NCBI GenBank assembly: GCA_019322895.1
Contig: JAHWHZ010000001.1
Span: forward strand, 496,001-560,000
DNA length: 64,000 nt
Reading direction: 5' to 3'
Source: Candidatus Woesearchaeota archaeon
GTDB lineage: Archaea; Nanobdellota; Nanobdellia; Woesearchaeales; ARS49
The position numbers and the translations under genes are program-made. Positions within the stretch are counted from its first letter, which is position 1, and every line of letters starts with the position of its first letter. Under the pieces are notes generated by a model. That model was given only the letters and a program-made list of their open reading frames with translations, was not told the DNA's origin and did no database searches. Below, piece after piece: positions 9,282 through 16,907 of the stretch.

Positions 9282-9608
9282 ATGAGAAAAGCACAAGGAT
9301 TGCCTATCACTACTATTATCATTGCTGCATTAGCACTAGTTGTGCTTGTAGTATTGTTTGCCATATTTACAGGCAGACTATCTATTTTTGGAAGAGGCAT
9401 TTCCGAATGCCCTGGAATTTGTGTTGCCAAATATTCTGAAAGCGGTGCAACCACTAGTGGCGTGAAAACAGCAGATGCAACAGCTGCATGTCCTAATCCG
9501 CAACTGCAAAGGCCGCTGACAGGAACATATATTGAAGTAGGACAGCCAGCTAACAGAAAAGCAGAAGATTTGGTTTTCTGCTCTAAGTGCTGCGTCTCCA
9601 CAGTCTGA
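9282..9608 (+). CDS. QGLPITT-type small secreted/membrane protein (paralogue 1)
   Basis: 108 residues. N-terminus MRKAQGLPITTIIIAALAL, membrane helix at about residues 9-29, then a Cys-containing ectodomain ending in CSKCC. The block QGLPITTIIIAALAL is identical to that of the gene at 10081, although the DNA differs at many third codon positions, so the peptide itself is under selection. ATG 9282 is preceded by a GAGGTG ribosome-binding site. The stop overlaps the ATG of a 50-codon gene. The N-terminus resembles pilin-type signals but lacks the usual Glu at +5. Function unknown. Confidence 0.75.
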   Translation: MRKAQGLPITTIIIAALALVVLVVLFAIFTGRLSIFGRGISECPGICVAKYSESGATTSGVKTADATAACPNPQLQRPLTGTYIEVGQPANRKAEDLVFCSKCCVSTV

Positions 9609-9760
9609 TGGTAGAGCTGAAGATTCCTTATTTGCAGGGCGTCACTCCTGCAAGACTTTTTACTTTATTGACTTTGATTGTTCTTTTGGTTATACTCATA
9701 ACTAAATTCTTTGTTTTGAAAGAGCATATGAGCTTGATTCCGCCTTCTGTATTGCCTTAG
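9608..9760 (+). CDS. 50-residue single-pass membrane protein
   Basis: A short frame that begins inside the previous stop codon (TGATG). The product starts MVELKIPYLQGVTPARLF, has a hydrophobic segment of about 20 residues (LLTLIVLLVILITKFF), and ends SLIPPSVLP. The overlap and the hydrophobic helix argue that it is real and co-translated with the 9282 gene. No family recognised. Repeat element copy A1 begins four bases after its stop. Confidence 0.55.
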   Translation: MVELKIPYLQGVTPARLFTLLTLIVLLVILITKFFVLKEHMSLIPPSVLP

Positions 9761-9764
9761 GTTG

Positions 9765-9932
9765 CCAATACTGCCTTGCGAAGTTCTCAGATGAATATGC
9801 GGATTCTGATACCTCGGGAATACTTCTTAATTATTTGTATGTGAAGTATTCCGGATGGTGCTCAAGAACCCTTGGTTCTTGACAAATCTGGTTTGCAGGA
9901 GGCATCTAGTGCATAACACAGCGCAGCATTGG
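9765..9932 (+). repeat. Palindromic element copy A1 (expanded)
   Basis: Largest copy of the dispersed element (168 nt). Outer arms CCAATACTGC (9765-9774) and GCAGCATTGG (9923-9932) pair at 9 of 10 positions. It keeps CTTGCGAAGTTCTC on the 5' side and the core ACAAATCTGG, but the 3' GAA of the internal loop reads ACA. About 70 extra nt carry two perfect hairpins: GGAATACTTC/GAAGTATTCC (9817-9826/9843-9852) and CAAGAACC/GGTTCTTG (9863-9870/9874-9881). Confidence 0.7.
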
Positions 9933-9935
9933 CTT

Positions 9936-10031
9936 ATGCATAGCACGCTTCGTTCTGCTTCTATTATCGCTTATGTCCAGATTTATGATAAGTGGAATAT
10001 TGCTTAGATAACTTCGCTAGGTGCTATGCAT
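9936..10031 (-). repeat. Palindromic element copy A2
   Basis: 96 nt, inverted relative to A1 and 3 nt away. Outer arms ATGCATAGCAC (9936-9946) and GTGCTATGCAT (10021-10031) form a perfect 11-bp stem. Read on the minus strand it contains CTAGCGAAGTT, the core CATAAATCTGG and AACGAAGC, i.e. the same GAA/GAA internal loop as copy C. An inner CTTAT/ATAAG stem (9970-9974/9988-9992) encloses the core. It ends 50 bp before ATG 10081 and about 18 bp before that gene's TATA box. Confidence 0.75.
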
Positions 10032-10049
10032 GTATGTTCTGCCATAAAG

Positions 10050-10059
10050 TTTATATATG
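10050..10059 (+). promoter_or_regulatory. TATA box for 10081 gene
   Basis: TTTATATATG 31 nt upstream of ATG 10081. It decides for that start over an in-frame ATG at 10057 and implies a leaderless mRNA. Confidence 0.65.
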
Positions 10060-10080
10060 AGAATTAGATTTTATATCAGC

Positions 10081-10422
10081 ATGAAGAAAAGAGGCCAAGG
10101 ATTGCCAATAACCACCATAATCATAGCTGCTCTTGCACTGATAGTTCTCGTGGTTCTTATTTTCATATTTTCAGGCAAAATAAGGGTTTTTAGCGGAGAG
10201 ATGGTTAGCTGCACAAGCAAGGGGGGTTTTTGTACTTCAAAAGCTTGCGTATTTGGCTATCAATCAGAAATCAAGAATACAGATTGTCCTTCTGGCCAGA
10301 AATGTTGCCTTACAATTCTTGGCGCTCCTGCAGATTCTCCTTGCGCTAATGATGATGACTGTGCAAAAGGTTTAGAGTGTAAAAATAACAAGTGCACCGC
10401 AAAGACTGCAGCTAAAAAATAG
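10081..10422 (+). CDS. QGLPITT-type small secreted/membrane protein (paralogue 2)
   Basis: 113 residues from ATG 10081, chosen by TATA spacing. MKKRGQGLPITTIIIAALAL has the same N-terminal block as the 9282 gene, and a membrane helix spans about residues 9-30. The ectodomain has ten cysteines, including GQKCC and a final C-NDDDC-KGLEC-NNKC pattern resembling a small disulfide-rich knot. Transcribed from its own promoter, directly downstream of repeat copies A1/A2. Probably exported or displayed at the surface; function unknown. Confidence 0.75.
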   Translation: MKKRGQGLPITTIIIAALALIVLVVLIFIFSGKIRVFSGEMVSCTSKGGFCTSKACVFGYQSEIKNTDCPSGQKCCLTILGAPADSPCANDDDCAKGLECKNNKCTAKTAAKK

Positions 10423-10449
10423 ACAATATTTCTTTTTTCACCAAAAACC

Positions 10450-10461
10450 TTTTATATATAA
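10450..10461 (+). promoter_or_regulatory. TATA box for 10480-15227 operon
   Basis: TTTTATATATAA about 30 nt before ATG 10480, consistent with a leaderless transcript covering four overlapping genes. Confidence 0.6.
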
Positions 10462-10479
10462 TTCTTATTTTCTGAAGTA

Positions 10480-10587
10480 ATGAAAAAAAGAGGCGTGATT
10501 GAGCCAGAGATATTGATAGCAATAGTTTTGTCAGTCATTTTTCTCATAATCGCAATCTTGGTCTTGACAAGGAAGGGCATCATATGA
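10480..10587 (+). CDS. 35-residue pilin-like membrane peptide
   Basis: A tiny frame with a good promoter and an ATGA overlap with the next gene. The product begins MKKRGVIEPEILIAIVLSV: basic residues, Gly, then two Glu before a hydrophobic helix, and ends after a short basic tail (LTRKGII). This is essentially a bare class III signal/helix. The MKKRGV start recurs in the 1174-residue protein downstream. Possibly a minor pseudopilin or helix partner; this is inference. Confidence 0.6.
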   Translation: MKKRGVIEPEILIAIVLSVIFLIIAILVLTRKGII

Positions 10588-11552
10588 ACAAGAAAAGCCA
10601 GGCAGGAATCCCCACAAGCGTGCGTATAATAGGCCTTGCAATAGCACTGTTAGCGCTTATACTTGTTTCAGGAGTGTTTGTTCAGTATATTTTTGGAGCT
10701 GTAAAGACAGGGGAATGCCAGTGGGACCTGCTGTTCTCAGCCATCTCAACAGTGGCTGGCGGAGGCGCGATGGATATTCCTCCTGAATGCAAGGCAGAAT
10801 ACATCACCATAACAAAAAAAGATCTTGAAAAAGAGCTTGATACTGCTGCAGCAAGAATAAAAACATATGATTCAAATCCAGAAAAATATAAGAAGATACG
10901 CGCCGCAGGATTCCAGTATTACAAAAATGAGCCAGAAAAGAATTACAGGGTTCAGATGGAATGGGCCTTGAACAAGATAGTTGCAGATAAGCTGCTTTCC
11001 TGCTGGAAAAAGGTATGGAAAGGAAGCCTGCCAATGTTTGATTATTGGTGGAAGCTTGTTGACTGGACCTGGTTTGGATTGAGTGAAGAAGATTATACCA
11101 AAAAGCAGTTAGAATATATTGATGAACAATTTAATGCAGGAGTTTTAAAGATCTACGGCCCTCCTGCTTTCTGCATTATATGCTATCACTTGAATTTTGA
11201 TAAGGATGTCAGGGGATTATTTCAAGAAGATATCAAATCCTTGAAGGTATGGATGGCAGGCAACAAGGCCCCGAATTCAGATAAAAGCTATCTTGAAGAA
11301 CTGCTTGAAGGACAGACTTTTGAAAGCCCGCTGTATATCCCCCCATATGAATATAACATTCAAAAGCCAGTAGGGATTGTTTACAAAAGGCTTAATCCTC
11401 AGGCATTAAACGTGGTTAAAGACTGGATTCTTAGCAACTTGGCTGGATATGAGAAAGCAAAGGCAGTGAATATTCTTGCTCTTGCAGATTATGATGTGGT
11501 AACTACTCCAGCTGGTAAAAATGGATTAGGGTGTTTTTATGTCATTGATTAA
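10584..11552 (+). CDS. Pilin-like membrane protein, 322 aa
   Basis: It starts within the previous stop (ATGA). MNKKSQAGIPTSVRIIGLA leads into one membrane helix (about residues 13-38), then an ectodomain of about 280 residues, rich in Trp, Tyr and Lys. Cysteine pairs include CFIICY. No catalytic motif is recognised. It lies between two genes of 35 and 50 codons and upstream of the 1174-residue protein, so the four probably form one envelope assembly. Function unknown. Confidence 0.7.
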   Translation: MNKKSQAGIPTSVRIIGLAIALLALILVSGVFVQYIFGAVKTGECQWDLLFSAISTVAGGGAMDIPPECKAEYITITKKDLEKELDTAAARIKTYDSNPEKYKKIRAAGFQYYKNEPEKNYRVQMEWALNKIVADKLLSCWKKVWKGSLPMFDYWWKLVDWTWFGLSEEDYTKKQLEYIDEQFNAGVLKIYGPPAFCIICYHLNFDKDVRGLFQEDIKSLKVWMAGNKAPNSDKSYLEELLEGQTFESPLYIPPYEYNIQKPVGIVYKRLNPQALNVVKDWILSNLAGYEKAKAVNILALADYDVVTTPAGKNGLGCFYVID

Positions 11553-11553
11553 G

Positions 11554-11706
11554 ATGCAAAACAAGAAAGCAATGGAAATACCTGGATGGATTTATGTTGT
11601 AGGCTTGATAATCGGCTTGCTGGTCATATTGTTGATAATCTGGATTTCTGCAAAATCCGGCCAAAAGGCAACTGGTTTGCTGGATACCATCAAAGGATTA
11701 CTATGA
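11554..11706 (+). CDS. 50-residue pilin-like membrane peptide
   Basis: ATG 11554 lies one base after the previous stop; an earlier in-frame ATG at 11539 overlaps the upstream gene. The product MQNKKAMEIPGWIYVVGLI has a single hydrophobic helix (about residues 12-31) and a short polar tail. The stop overlaps the ATG of the next gene (CTATGA). The N-terminus follows the K-K-A-M-E pattern seen in pilin-like signals. No function can be assigned. Confidence 0.6.
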   Translation: MQNKKAMEIPGWIYVVGLIIGLLVILLIIWISAKSGQKATGLLDTIKGLL

Positions 11707-14700
11707 AAAAAAGAGGTGTAAGTGGGGCTTTTATGTGGGTTTCTATAGTTATAGGGCTCATTGTTATCTTGTCCATTGGAACAGTCCTTTACCAGGGAAG
11801 AGATTATCTCTCAGAAAAAATATTTGGAAAAAAATACATCTCTGCTGAAGAAAAAGAATTTGTTCCTTACGAAGTGGAGTTAGAAGGAGAAGTAAAGACA
11901 GCAGATGATTCTATGAAAGCTCTTGTTTGCGCTTTCAACAGTTTGGCTATTGAGAAAAAAGGCTGGCTCATTGAAGGAGTGTGTCCAGAAGGGTTTTATT
12001 CAAAAGAAGTAGAAGAGAAAAAGAAAAAAGAGGCAGAAGAGAAGAAAGCAGCAGAAGAAAAGAAAAAAGCAGAGGAAAAGAAAACAGAACCCACGCCTGC
12101 TCCAACAGGAGCAATGGTTTCAATAACAGGCGCCGCAACTAAAGAGGATTGCGATGGTGCCTTGTATGGCCAGACTTGTGTTGAGTGCCGTGAAAGCGAG
12201 TTTGGCATGAAAACAATTACTTTGCCAGACAGCGAATATGATGCTACAAAAATGTTAGCTAAAGCTGCAGTTCAGTGCTGGAATGATTTTAAAGGTCCAA
12301 AAGGCAATAAAGGCGAAAAAAATATTCTTTGCAATAAGGTTGTCATACCAGGGACTGCACCTGGCTGGGTAATAACAAAAGAAGAGTTTAGAGAACGTCT
12401 AGAAAAATTTGAAGGAGAAGTAGGTTCTGACTTGGCAGGTCTTGGTACTGGAACACAGAATGTTGATTGGAAATTTGGCGAGGCAATTGTCTTAAATATT
12501 AAACAAGAATTTTATATCTGCGCTAACGATGCTTACGATGCCAATCCGTTTGACGCAGATGAGATTTTCTTCACGCGAAATCTAAATGATTGTGAAGTTG
12601 AAACAAGAGGGCTTGCCGAAAAAGAATTTACCTGCGAAATTAAAACTTTTGAGTTGCCGCAGGAGATTGGCAGCGACATCAGTCTTTTTAATTGGGCAGA
12701 AGAGTTCATTAACAAGTATAATGACCCGGAATATCTTGCGTATTACGAGTCTTTTCCAAGAGGAGAGGAAGCAGCATGGCATTTAGAAGAAGGCGATTTT
12801 ATTGTTGATGTTATACTGTTCGGTGCAGTCATGAATACGTTGCCTGTGCTTGGAAAAGGTGTGCGCCAAGCTGGCGGATTATTTAGAAGAATATTCACTA
12901 AAAAAATTCTTGTGGAAGTGCCTGAAGATATTGTTAAGAAAGCTTCTAAAAAAACCATAACAACAGTATTAGGGAAAACAGGCAAAGAGATTGGAACAGA
13001 ACTCGGCGAACAAACTATAAAAGAACTGACAGATATGTTTGGCAAAGGCATGGAGCGCCAGCTAAAATCACAGATACTCTATGATAATATACTTAAAGAA
13101 GTGGGGGAAGATGCTGCAGAAACAGCCCGCCAGGCATTTCTCTCAAAATATTCTATCTATAAAGGAATGGGAAAGACAGACGACCAGATTGCAACTCTTC
13201 TGAAAAAAGAGATCCCAGAAGCAATTGGAAAGACACCTGATGAAGTCAGCGGACTAATCAAGAATGTGGATGACGTGATTAAGAAATCCCTGGCAGAGCT
13301 TAGCGAATCCGCTAGGAATAAGCAGACTGCCAGGCAGTTTTTTACAAAATATCTCTTGAAAGAAGGCGGTGAAAGCCTCAATAAAGAAGCTATGGAAAAT
13401 ATATTAGCTACAGCCTTGACTAAAGAGACATATGATAAGCTTGGCCCAGAAGCAGCAGAACAAATAATGCAGCGTTCCCTTTCATATACTGATGAAATTA
13501 TTGATGTCACTAAAGGCACCGATGAATTGTTAAAAACCCAGTCATTGATAGGCCGAACTTATGGTGCAGTTGTTGGCCAAGTTAATAAAGAATTCAACCT
13601 TTTTGCAAATATATTGAGCCAGCCAAATAAAGATACCTTATCAAGATTTTTATTAGGAGTAACTCCCAAAGAAATTGGCGAAGCTGTTGCGCAAAAAGGA
13701 GGGGCATTAGGTGCTATCGGAGCAGCTGCAGCGCGTTATAATCCTATTCATATTTCAATAGGAACAGGAAAAATTGTTCCAATTCCTAGACCTTTGTTGG
13801 TACGTTCACTTGTTGGAACTGCATATAAGACTACGCGTACAGGCATTCGTTTTACCTCTGATGCTGCAGGGGCTGCATGGCATTCCAGGGCTGCGCGTTA
13901 CACACTGGCATATCTCCTTGCAACGCAGATAGCTGAATCAGATGCAAAGAATGATAAATTAGGTTATAATGAGGAAAATACGCTTATCCTGCAAAAGCCT
14001 TATGATTTTGATGCTAAGGCAAAATATTTTTTGTCAGATGAAACTAATAAGTATTACTTGAACTTGCACAAGTATCAGTATGGTGATGCGCGGTTCTTCC
14101 TTGCAAGTCCCTGCAAAGCAGACTTGACAATACCTAAAACAGATTGTGATTGTAATATCTATTCTGGAGATTACATCTTGAAATCCAATAATCAGCCATT
14201 TGACCCTGCTTCTGTAAAATTCAAGAGCGATGACGCGATTCATACTGTGTATAAATATGATGAACTTTCAAAAGATGGTAAAAGAGCTGCAATGGATTAT
14301 TGTTTAGTAAAAGACCAGGAGTTTGGTGTTTTATGCAACATATTTGTTATGAAGGATCCTGAAGCTTATGAAAAGTTTACAAAATATGTTTATAAGAATG
14401 TTTATAGCCCTGCAATTGATTTCATGCAAAAATATAAAGTAGATGAAGAAAAGATTGCTGATATCATTGAAAGAAAAGAAGGGGATGTATCGCTTACAAT
14501 AGGCCACATAATTTCAGATGCTGGCGAAGAATTAAGGCCGCATTATGAATTTGGTGCTTTCTGCTTTTTTGCAGAAGGCGGTATTGGTCCTTGCTCAGTC
14601 AATATTCCTGGTGCGCTCACTGAGATGCTTGTAGAAACAAGAGCTCCTGAGCTTACATTAAGAAAAACTCCTTTGTCTTATGAAGAATTCAAAAAAGAGT

Positions 14701-15227
14701 TTGATAAGGTTATTGCAAGTGGTTATTATGAGAATATTGCATTTTCAGTTTATCATAAACTGGGAGCGATTAGGAAAGGCGAAGGTATGTATTTCATGGA
14801 TATGTATGACCCAAATGGATTCTTAGATATTGCTACAAGACACACTTACTTAAATTACAATGTTGTTGAAGACAGCAAGATTGACAAAAAGAAGATTGCA
14901 AAGCTTTGTAATACTAGATTAGATGAGCGGGAGCCACACATAAAAAGTATGCTCGCAACAAAAGTATCTATTGCTTGTTTTAATGCCCAGCCAAGCATAG
15001 AAGGATATCCTGATTATAATAATGGCCATAATTATTGCTTCAGCAGCGAGCATGCTGGAATTGAGACTGCCAAAGATATTGCCACAGGCATTTCTATTGC
15101 AATTGACTTTGGTGCAGGAATCATAAGTGGCGGCTTGGCAGAAGCGCCTGTAGCAGCTCTTACTGGCCTTGGTTCTGCATGGTTTGCTCATGAAATGGAT
15201 AAAAAGAAATTCTGGCCAAATCATTAA
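11703..15227 (+). CDS. Giant membrane-anchored protein of unknown function, 1174 aa
   Basis: The frame is open further upstream, but ATG 11703 overlaps the preceding stop and gives MKKRGVSGAFMWVSIVIGL, like its neighbours. One N-terminal membrane helix (about residues 9-28) is followed by a charged Glu/Lys/Ala linker (about residues 102-130, mostly E, K and A), then a large mixed domain with scattered cysteines (CVEC near residue 160; DCDCNIYSG in the C-terminal half). Long helical Lys/Glu-rich stretches occupy the middle, and hydrophobic Gly/Ala-rich segments occur near residues 660-750 and 1120-1160. No known domain is recognised. The 3' end overlaps the convergent gene by 4 nt. Likely an envelope or secretion component by context. 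Confidence 0.7.
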   Translation: MKKRGVSGAFMWVSIVIGLIVILSIGTVLYQGRDYLSEKIFGKKYISAEEKEFVPYEVELEGEVKTADDSMKALVCAFNSLAIEKKGWLIEGVCPEGFYSKEVEEKKKKEAEEKKAAEEKKKAEEKKTEPTPAPTGAMVSITGAATKEDCDGALYGQTCVECRESEFGMKTITLPDSEYDATKMLAKAAVQCWNDFKGPKGNKGEKNILCNKVVIPGTAPGWVITKEEFRERLEKFEGEVGSDLAGLGTGTQNVDWKFGEAIVLNIKQEFYICANDAYDANPFDADEIFFTRNLNDCEVETRGLAEKEFTCEIKTFELPQEIGSDISLFNWAEEFINKYNDPEYLAYYESFPRGEEAAWHLEEGDFIVDVILFGAVMNTLPVLGKGVRQAGGLFRRIFTKKILVEVPEDIVKKASKKTITTVLGKTGKEIGTELGEQTIKELTDMFGKGMERQLKSQILYDNILKEVGEDAAETARQAFLSKYSIYKGMGKTDDQIATLLKKEIPEAIGKTPDEVSGLIKNVDDVIKKSLAELSESARNKQTARQFFTKYLLKEGGESLNKEAMENILATALTKETYDKLGPEAAEQIMQRSLSYTDEIIDVTKGTDELLKTQSLIGRTYGAVVGQVNKEFNLFANILSQPNKDTLSRFLLGVTPKEIGEAVAQKGGALGAIGAAAARYNPIHISIGTGKIVPIPRPLLVRSLVGTAYKTTRTGIRFTSDAAGAAWHSRAARYTLAYLLATQIAESDAKNDKLGYNEENTLILQKPYDFDAKAKYFLSDETNKYYLNLHKYQYGDARFFLASPCKADLTIPKTDCDCNIYSGDYILKSNNQPFDPASVKFKSDDAIHTVYKYDELSKDGKRAAMDYCLVKDQEFGVLCNIFVMKDPEAYEKFTKYVYKNVYSPAIDFMQKYKVDEEKIADIIERKEGDVSLTIGHIISDAGEELRPHYEFGAFCFFAEGGIGPCSVNIPGALTEMLVETRAPELTLRKTPLSYEEFKKEFDKVIASGYYENIAFSVYHKLGAIRKGEGMYFMDMYDPNGFLDIATRHTYLNYNVVEDSKIDKKKIAKLCNTRLDEREPHIKSMLATKVSIACFNAQPSIEGYPDYNNGHNYCFSSEHAGIETAKDIATGISIAIDFGAGIISGGLAEAPVAALTGLGSAWFAHEMDKKKFWPNH

Positions 15228-15835
15228 CTTAATGACATCATCGTTCTTCCAGGAGCATGTTCTTTAGTTACATCTCCTACAAGTATTCCAAATGTTCTTA
15301 TTCTTGCATCATCTGAAAATCTTTCTGCATCATCTATTATCTGGTCATGATACATTCCTGAATCTATCTCTTTGAATTCAAAAGGTCGCATCTTTGTGTA
15401 CATCACTCCCCATTGAATGTTTGTGAAATTCATTTGCTCTTTCCAGTCCTCATCAAGAAATATGTCAACAATCCACTGGCCGTCCTCTCTTTTCTCTGTC
15501 ATGAAGCCTTCCATAATGCCGTCATCTGGGGTCATTTCAGTTGTTATTCTTATTTTGACTTCACCATCTTCAACAAATTGGTTTGTGAATTGCTGGCCTT
15601 TGTAATATCCTTCTAATTCAAATACAGTGCTTATCTCTGTATCTCTGTATTGCAGTCCCATGGAATCCATGAACATTCTTCTGCCTGTCGCTTTATCTAT
15701 GTCTATTGTGCTGTCCTCCACCCAGGTCTCTGGCTCTTCAGGAGAATATGGCTTTGGCCTGGTTGATATATAGATTGATACTAAAAGAAGTATGAGTGTG
15801 ATTATTATTCCTATTATCACCACTTTTTTTTCCAT
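15224..15835 (-). CDS. Membrane-anchored hypothetical protein, 203 aa
   Basis: One N-terminal membrane helix (MEKKVVIIGIIITLILLL, about residues 4-24), then a short Pro-rich linker and an acidic, probably beta-rich outward domain with few cysteines. A minus-strand TTTAAATAAA about 31 nt upstream of the ATG supports this start. It is alone on the minus strand between two blocks of pilin-like genes. No homologue is recognised. Confidence 0.65.
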   Translation of the reverse strand: MEKKVVIIGIIITLILLLVSIYISTRPKPYSPEEPETWVEDSTIDIDKATGRRMFMDSMGLQYRDTEISTVFELEGYYKGQQFTNQFVEDGEVKIRITTEMTPDDGIMEGFMTEKREDGQWIVDIFLDEDWKEQMNFTNIQWGVMYTKMRPFEFKEIDSGMYHDQIIDDAERFSDDARIRTFGILVGDVTKEHAPGRTMMSLS

Positions 15836-15908
15836 GCCTTGCTTTATCTTATATGTTTATTTAAACTTTTTGGAAATATTTATATAGGTGTAAGCTTCTT
15901 TTATTTTT

Positions 15909-16238
15909 ATGAAAAAAAGAGCTGTTCAATTGTCTGTGCAGACAATGATTATTGTAGCTCTTGGCTTGATTGTTTTGCTTGTCTTGATTTTTCTTATCAG
16001 AGGCCAGATTCAGAAAGGTGCTGGACAGTATTTTGATATTGGCACGAAAATCGGCAAAGAGGCAGAGCTTGAGAAATGCCAGGGCGGATTCTTTACTACA
16101 AAACAATGTGCCACAAACTGCATAAAGGATCCTAAGCTGGATGAGAATTATTATTGGGAGGATATTGGCCCAAAAGACTGCAAGGCTCCTACGCCGGTAT
16201 GCTGCCAAAGAGGAGATAAAAAAGCTTCTATAAAATGA
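15909..16238 (+). CDS. Small secreted/membrane protein related to QGLPITT paralogues (3)
   Basis: 109 residues. MKKRAVQLSVQTMIIVALGL resembles the N-termini of the 9282 and 10081 genes, with a helix at about residues 9-30 and a small ectodomain ending in TPVCCQR, again a Cys-Cys near the end (compare CSKCC and GQKCC). A TATA-like TATTTATATAG lies about 30 nt upstream of the ATG. Repeat copy B begins at the base after its stop codon. Probably a member of the same exported family; function unknown. Confidence 0.7.
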   Translation: MKKRAVQLSVQTMIIVALGLIVLLVLIFLIRGQIQKGAGQYFDIGTKIGKEAELEKCQGGFFTTKQCATNCIKDPKLDENYYWEDIGPKDCKAPTPVCCQRGDKKASIK

Positions 16239-16336
16239 TGCAATGCTGCGCTTCGTTCTTATGCTGAAACCGCCTGTTACCTAGATTTATCAGAAATCAC
16301 TCTTAACATTAAAGACTTCGCAAGGCAGCATTTGCA
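16239..16336 (-). repeat. Palindromic element copy B
   Basis: 98 nt filling the gap between a stop codon (16238) and the promoter of the pilin operon. Arms TGCAATGCTGC (16239-16249) and GCAGCATTTGCA (16325-16336) pair with one bulged T. Minus-strand reading gives CTTGCGAAGTC, core GATAAATCTAGG and GAACGAAGCGC, matching copy C read on the plus strand. A GATTT/AAATC hairpin (16284-16288/16294-16298) surrounds part of the core. It ends 50 bp before ATG 16386. Confidence 0.75.
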
Positions 16337-16353
16337 CGTTTAAAAATAAGAAA

Positions 16354-16363
16354 CTTTTAAATA
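16354..16363 (+). promoter_or_regulatory. TATA box for pilin operon 16386-19695
   Basis: CTTTTAAATA, 32 nt upstream of ATG 16386 and 17 bp downstream of repeat copy B. Confidence 0.55.
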
Positions 16364-16385
16364 ACAATTATGCTAATTCTTTATT

Positions 16386-16907
16386 ATGTCAAAAAAAGGG
16401 GCAGTAGCATTAGAATACTTGGTTGATTTAATTCCAAGAATAATAATATTTGTAGGGCTTCTGGCTGCATTGGCTGTTTTGTTTAATGTTATAGTAAAGC
16501 AATCAGCAACAACTCCTGCTGAAGATGACTTGAACAGGGTTTTTGAAAAAATAAAGCAATTGCAGCCATACAGAGCAGAAAAAGTGTTTACAACAGGCGA
16601 TGATTATACATTAGTCTTGTACGGACAGGAGCATATTGATCTTCCTGAGCAGTGCAGCAAAGCAGCATGCTTGTGTGTTACAGATGCAAAAGGAAAAACA
16701 TCATGTAAAAGACTTACTGATGTGAGCAAGCAGTGCGCCACCTCAAAATGCGCCGCAAGCCCGATGTGTTTTGATCCTATAAGCTCAAATAAAGTTTATA
16801 TCAGGGGAACCGGCACGGTCCGAGAGCCAATTTACATTTGCAGGCACTGCACAGAATTAATGATTACAGATTCAGAAGCATTATGTAAAGGACATGCAGC
16901 AAAATGA
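16386..16907 (+). CDS. Type IV pilin-like protein
   Basis: 173 residues. MSKKGAVALEYLVDLIPRI is the clearest prepilin-type N-terminus in the window: basic leader, Gly, then Glu at +5 (G|AVALE) and a hydrophobic helix, matching the prepilin peptidase cleavage rule. The ectodomain has many cysteines, with CLC, CATSKCAASPMC and CRHC motifs that may make disulfides or bind metal. First gene of a five-gene operon with ATGA overlaps. Probably a major or minor pilin; which system uses it is inferred (TadA/TadC at 47-52 kb). Confidence 0.75.
   Translation: MSKKGAVALEYLVDLIPRIIIFVGLLAALAVLFNVIVKQSATTPAEDDLNRVFEKIKQLQPYRAEKVFTTGDDYTLVLYGQEHIDLPEQCSKAACLCVTDAKGKTSCKRLTDVSKQCATSKCAASPMCFDPISSNKVYIRGTGTVREPIYICRHCTELMITDSEALCKGHAAK

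Noticed and set aside
9765..10031. CRISPR array or tRNA-like gene in the 9.8-10.0 kb gap
   Set aside because: No regularly spaced identical repeats and no T-arm; the palindromic elements explain the structure.
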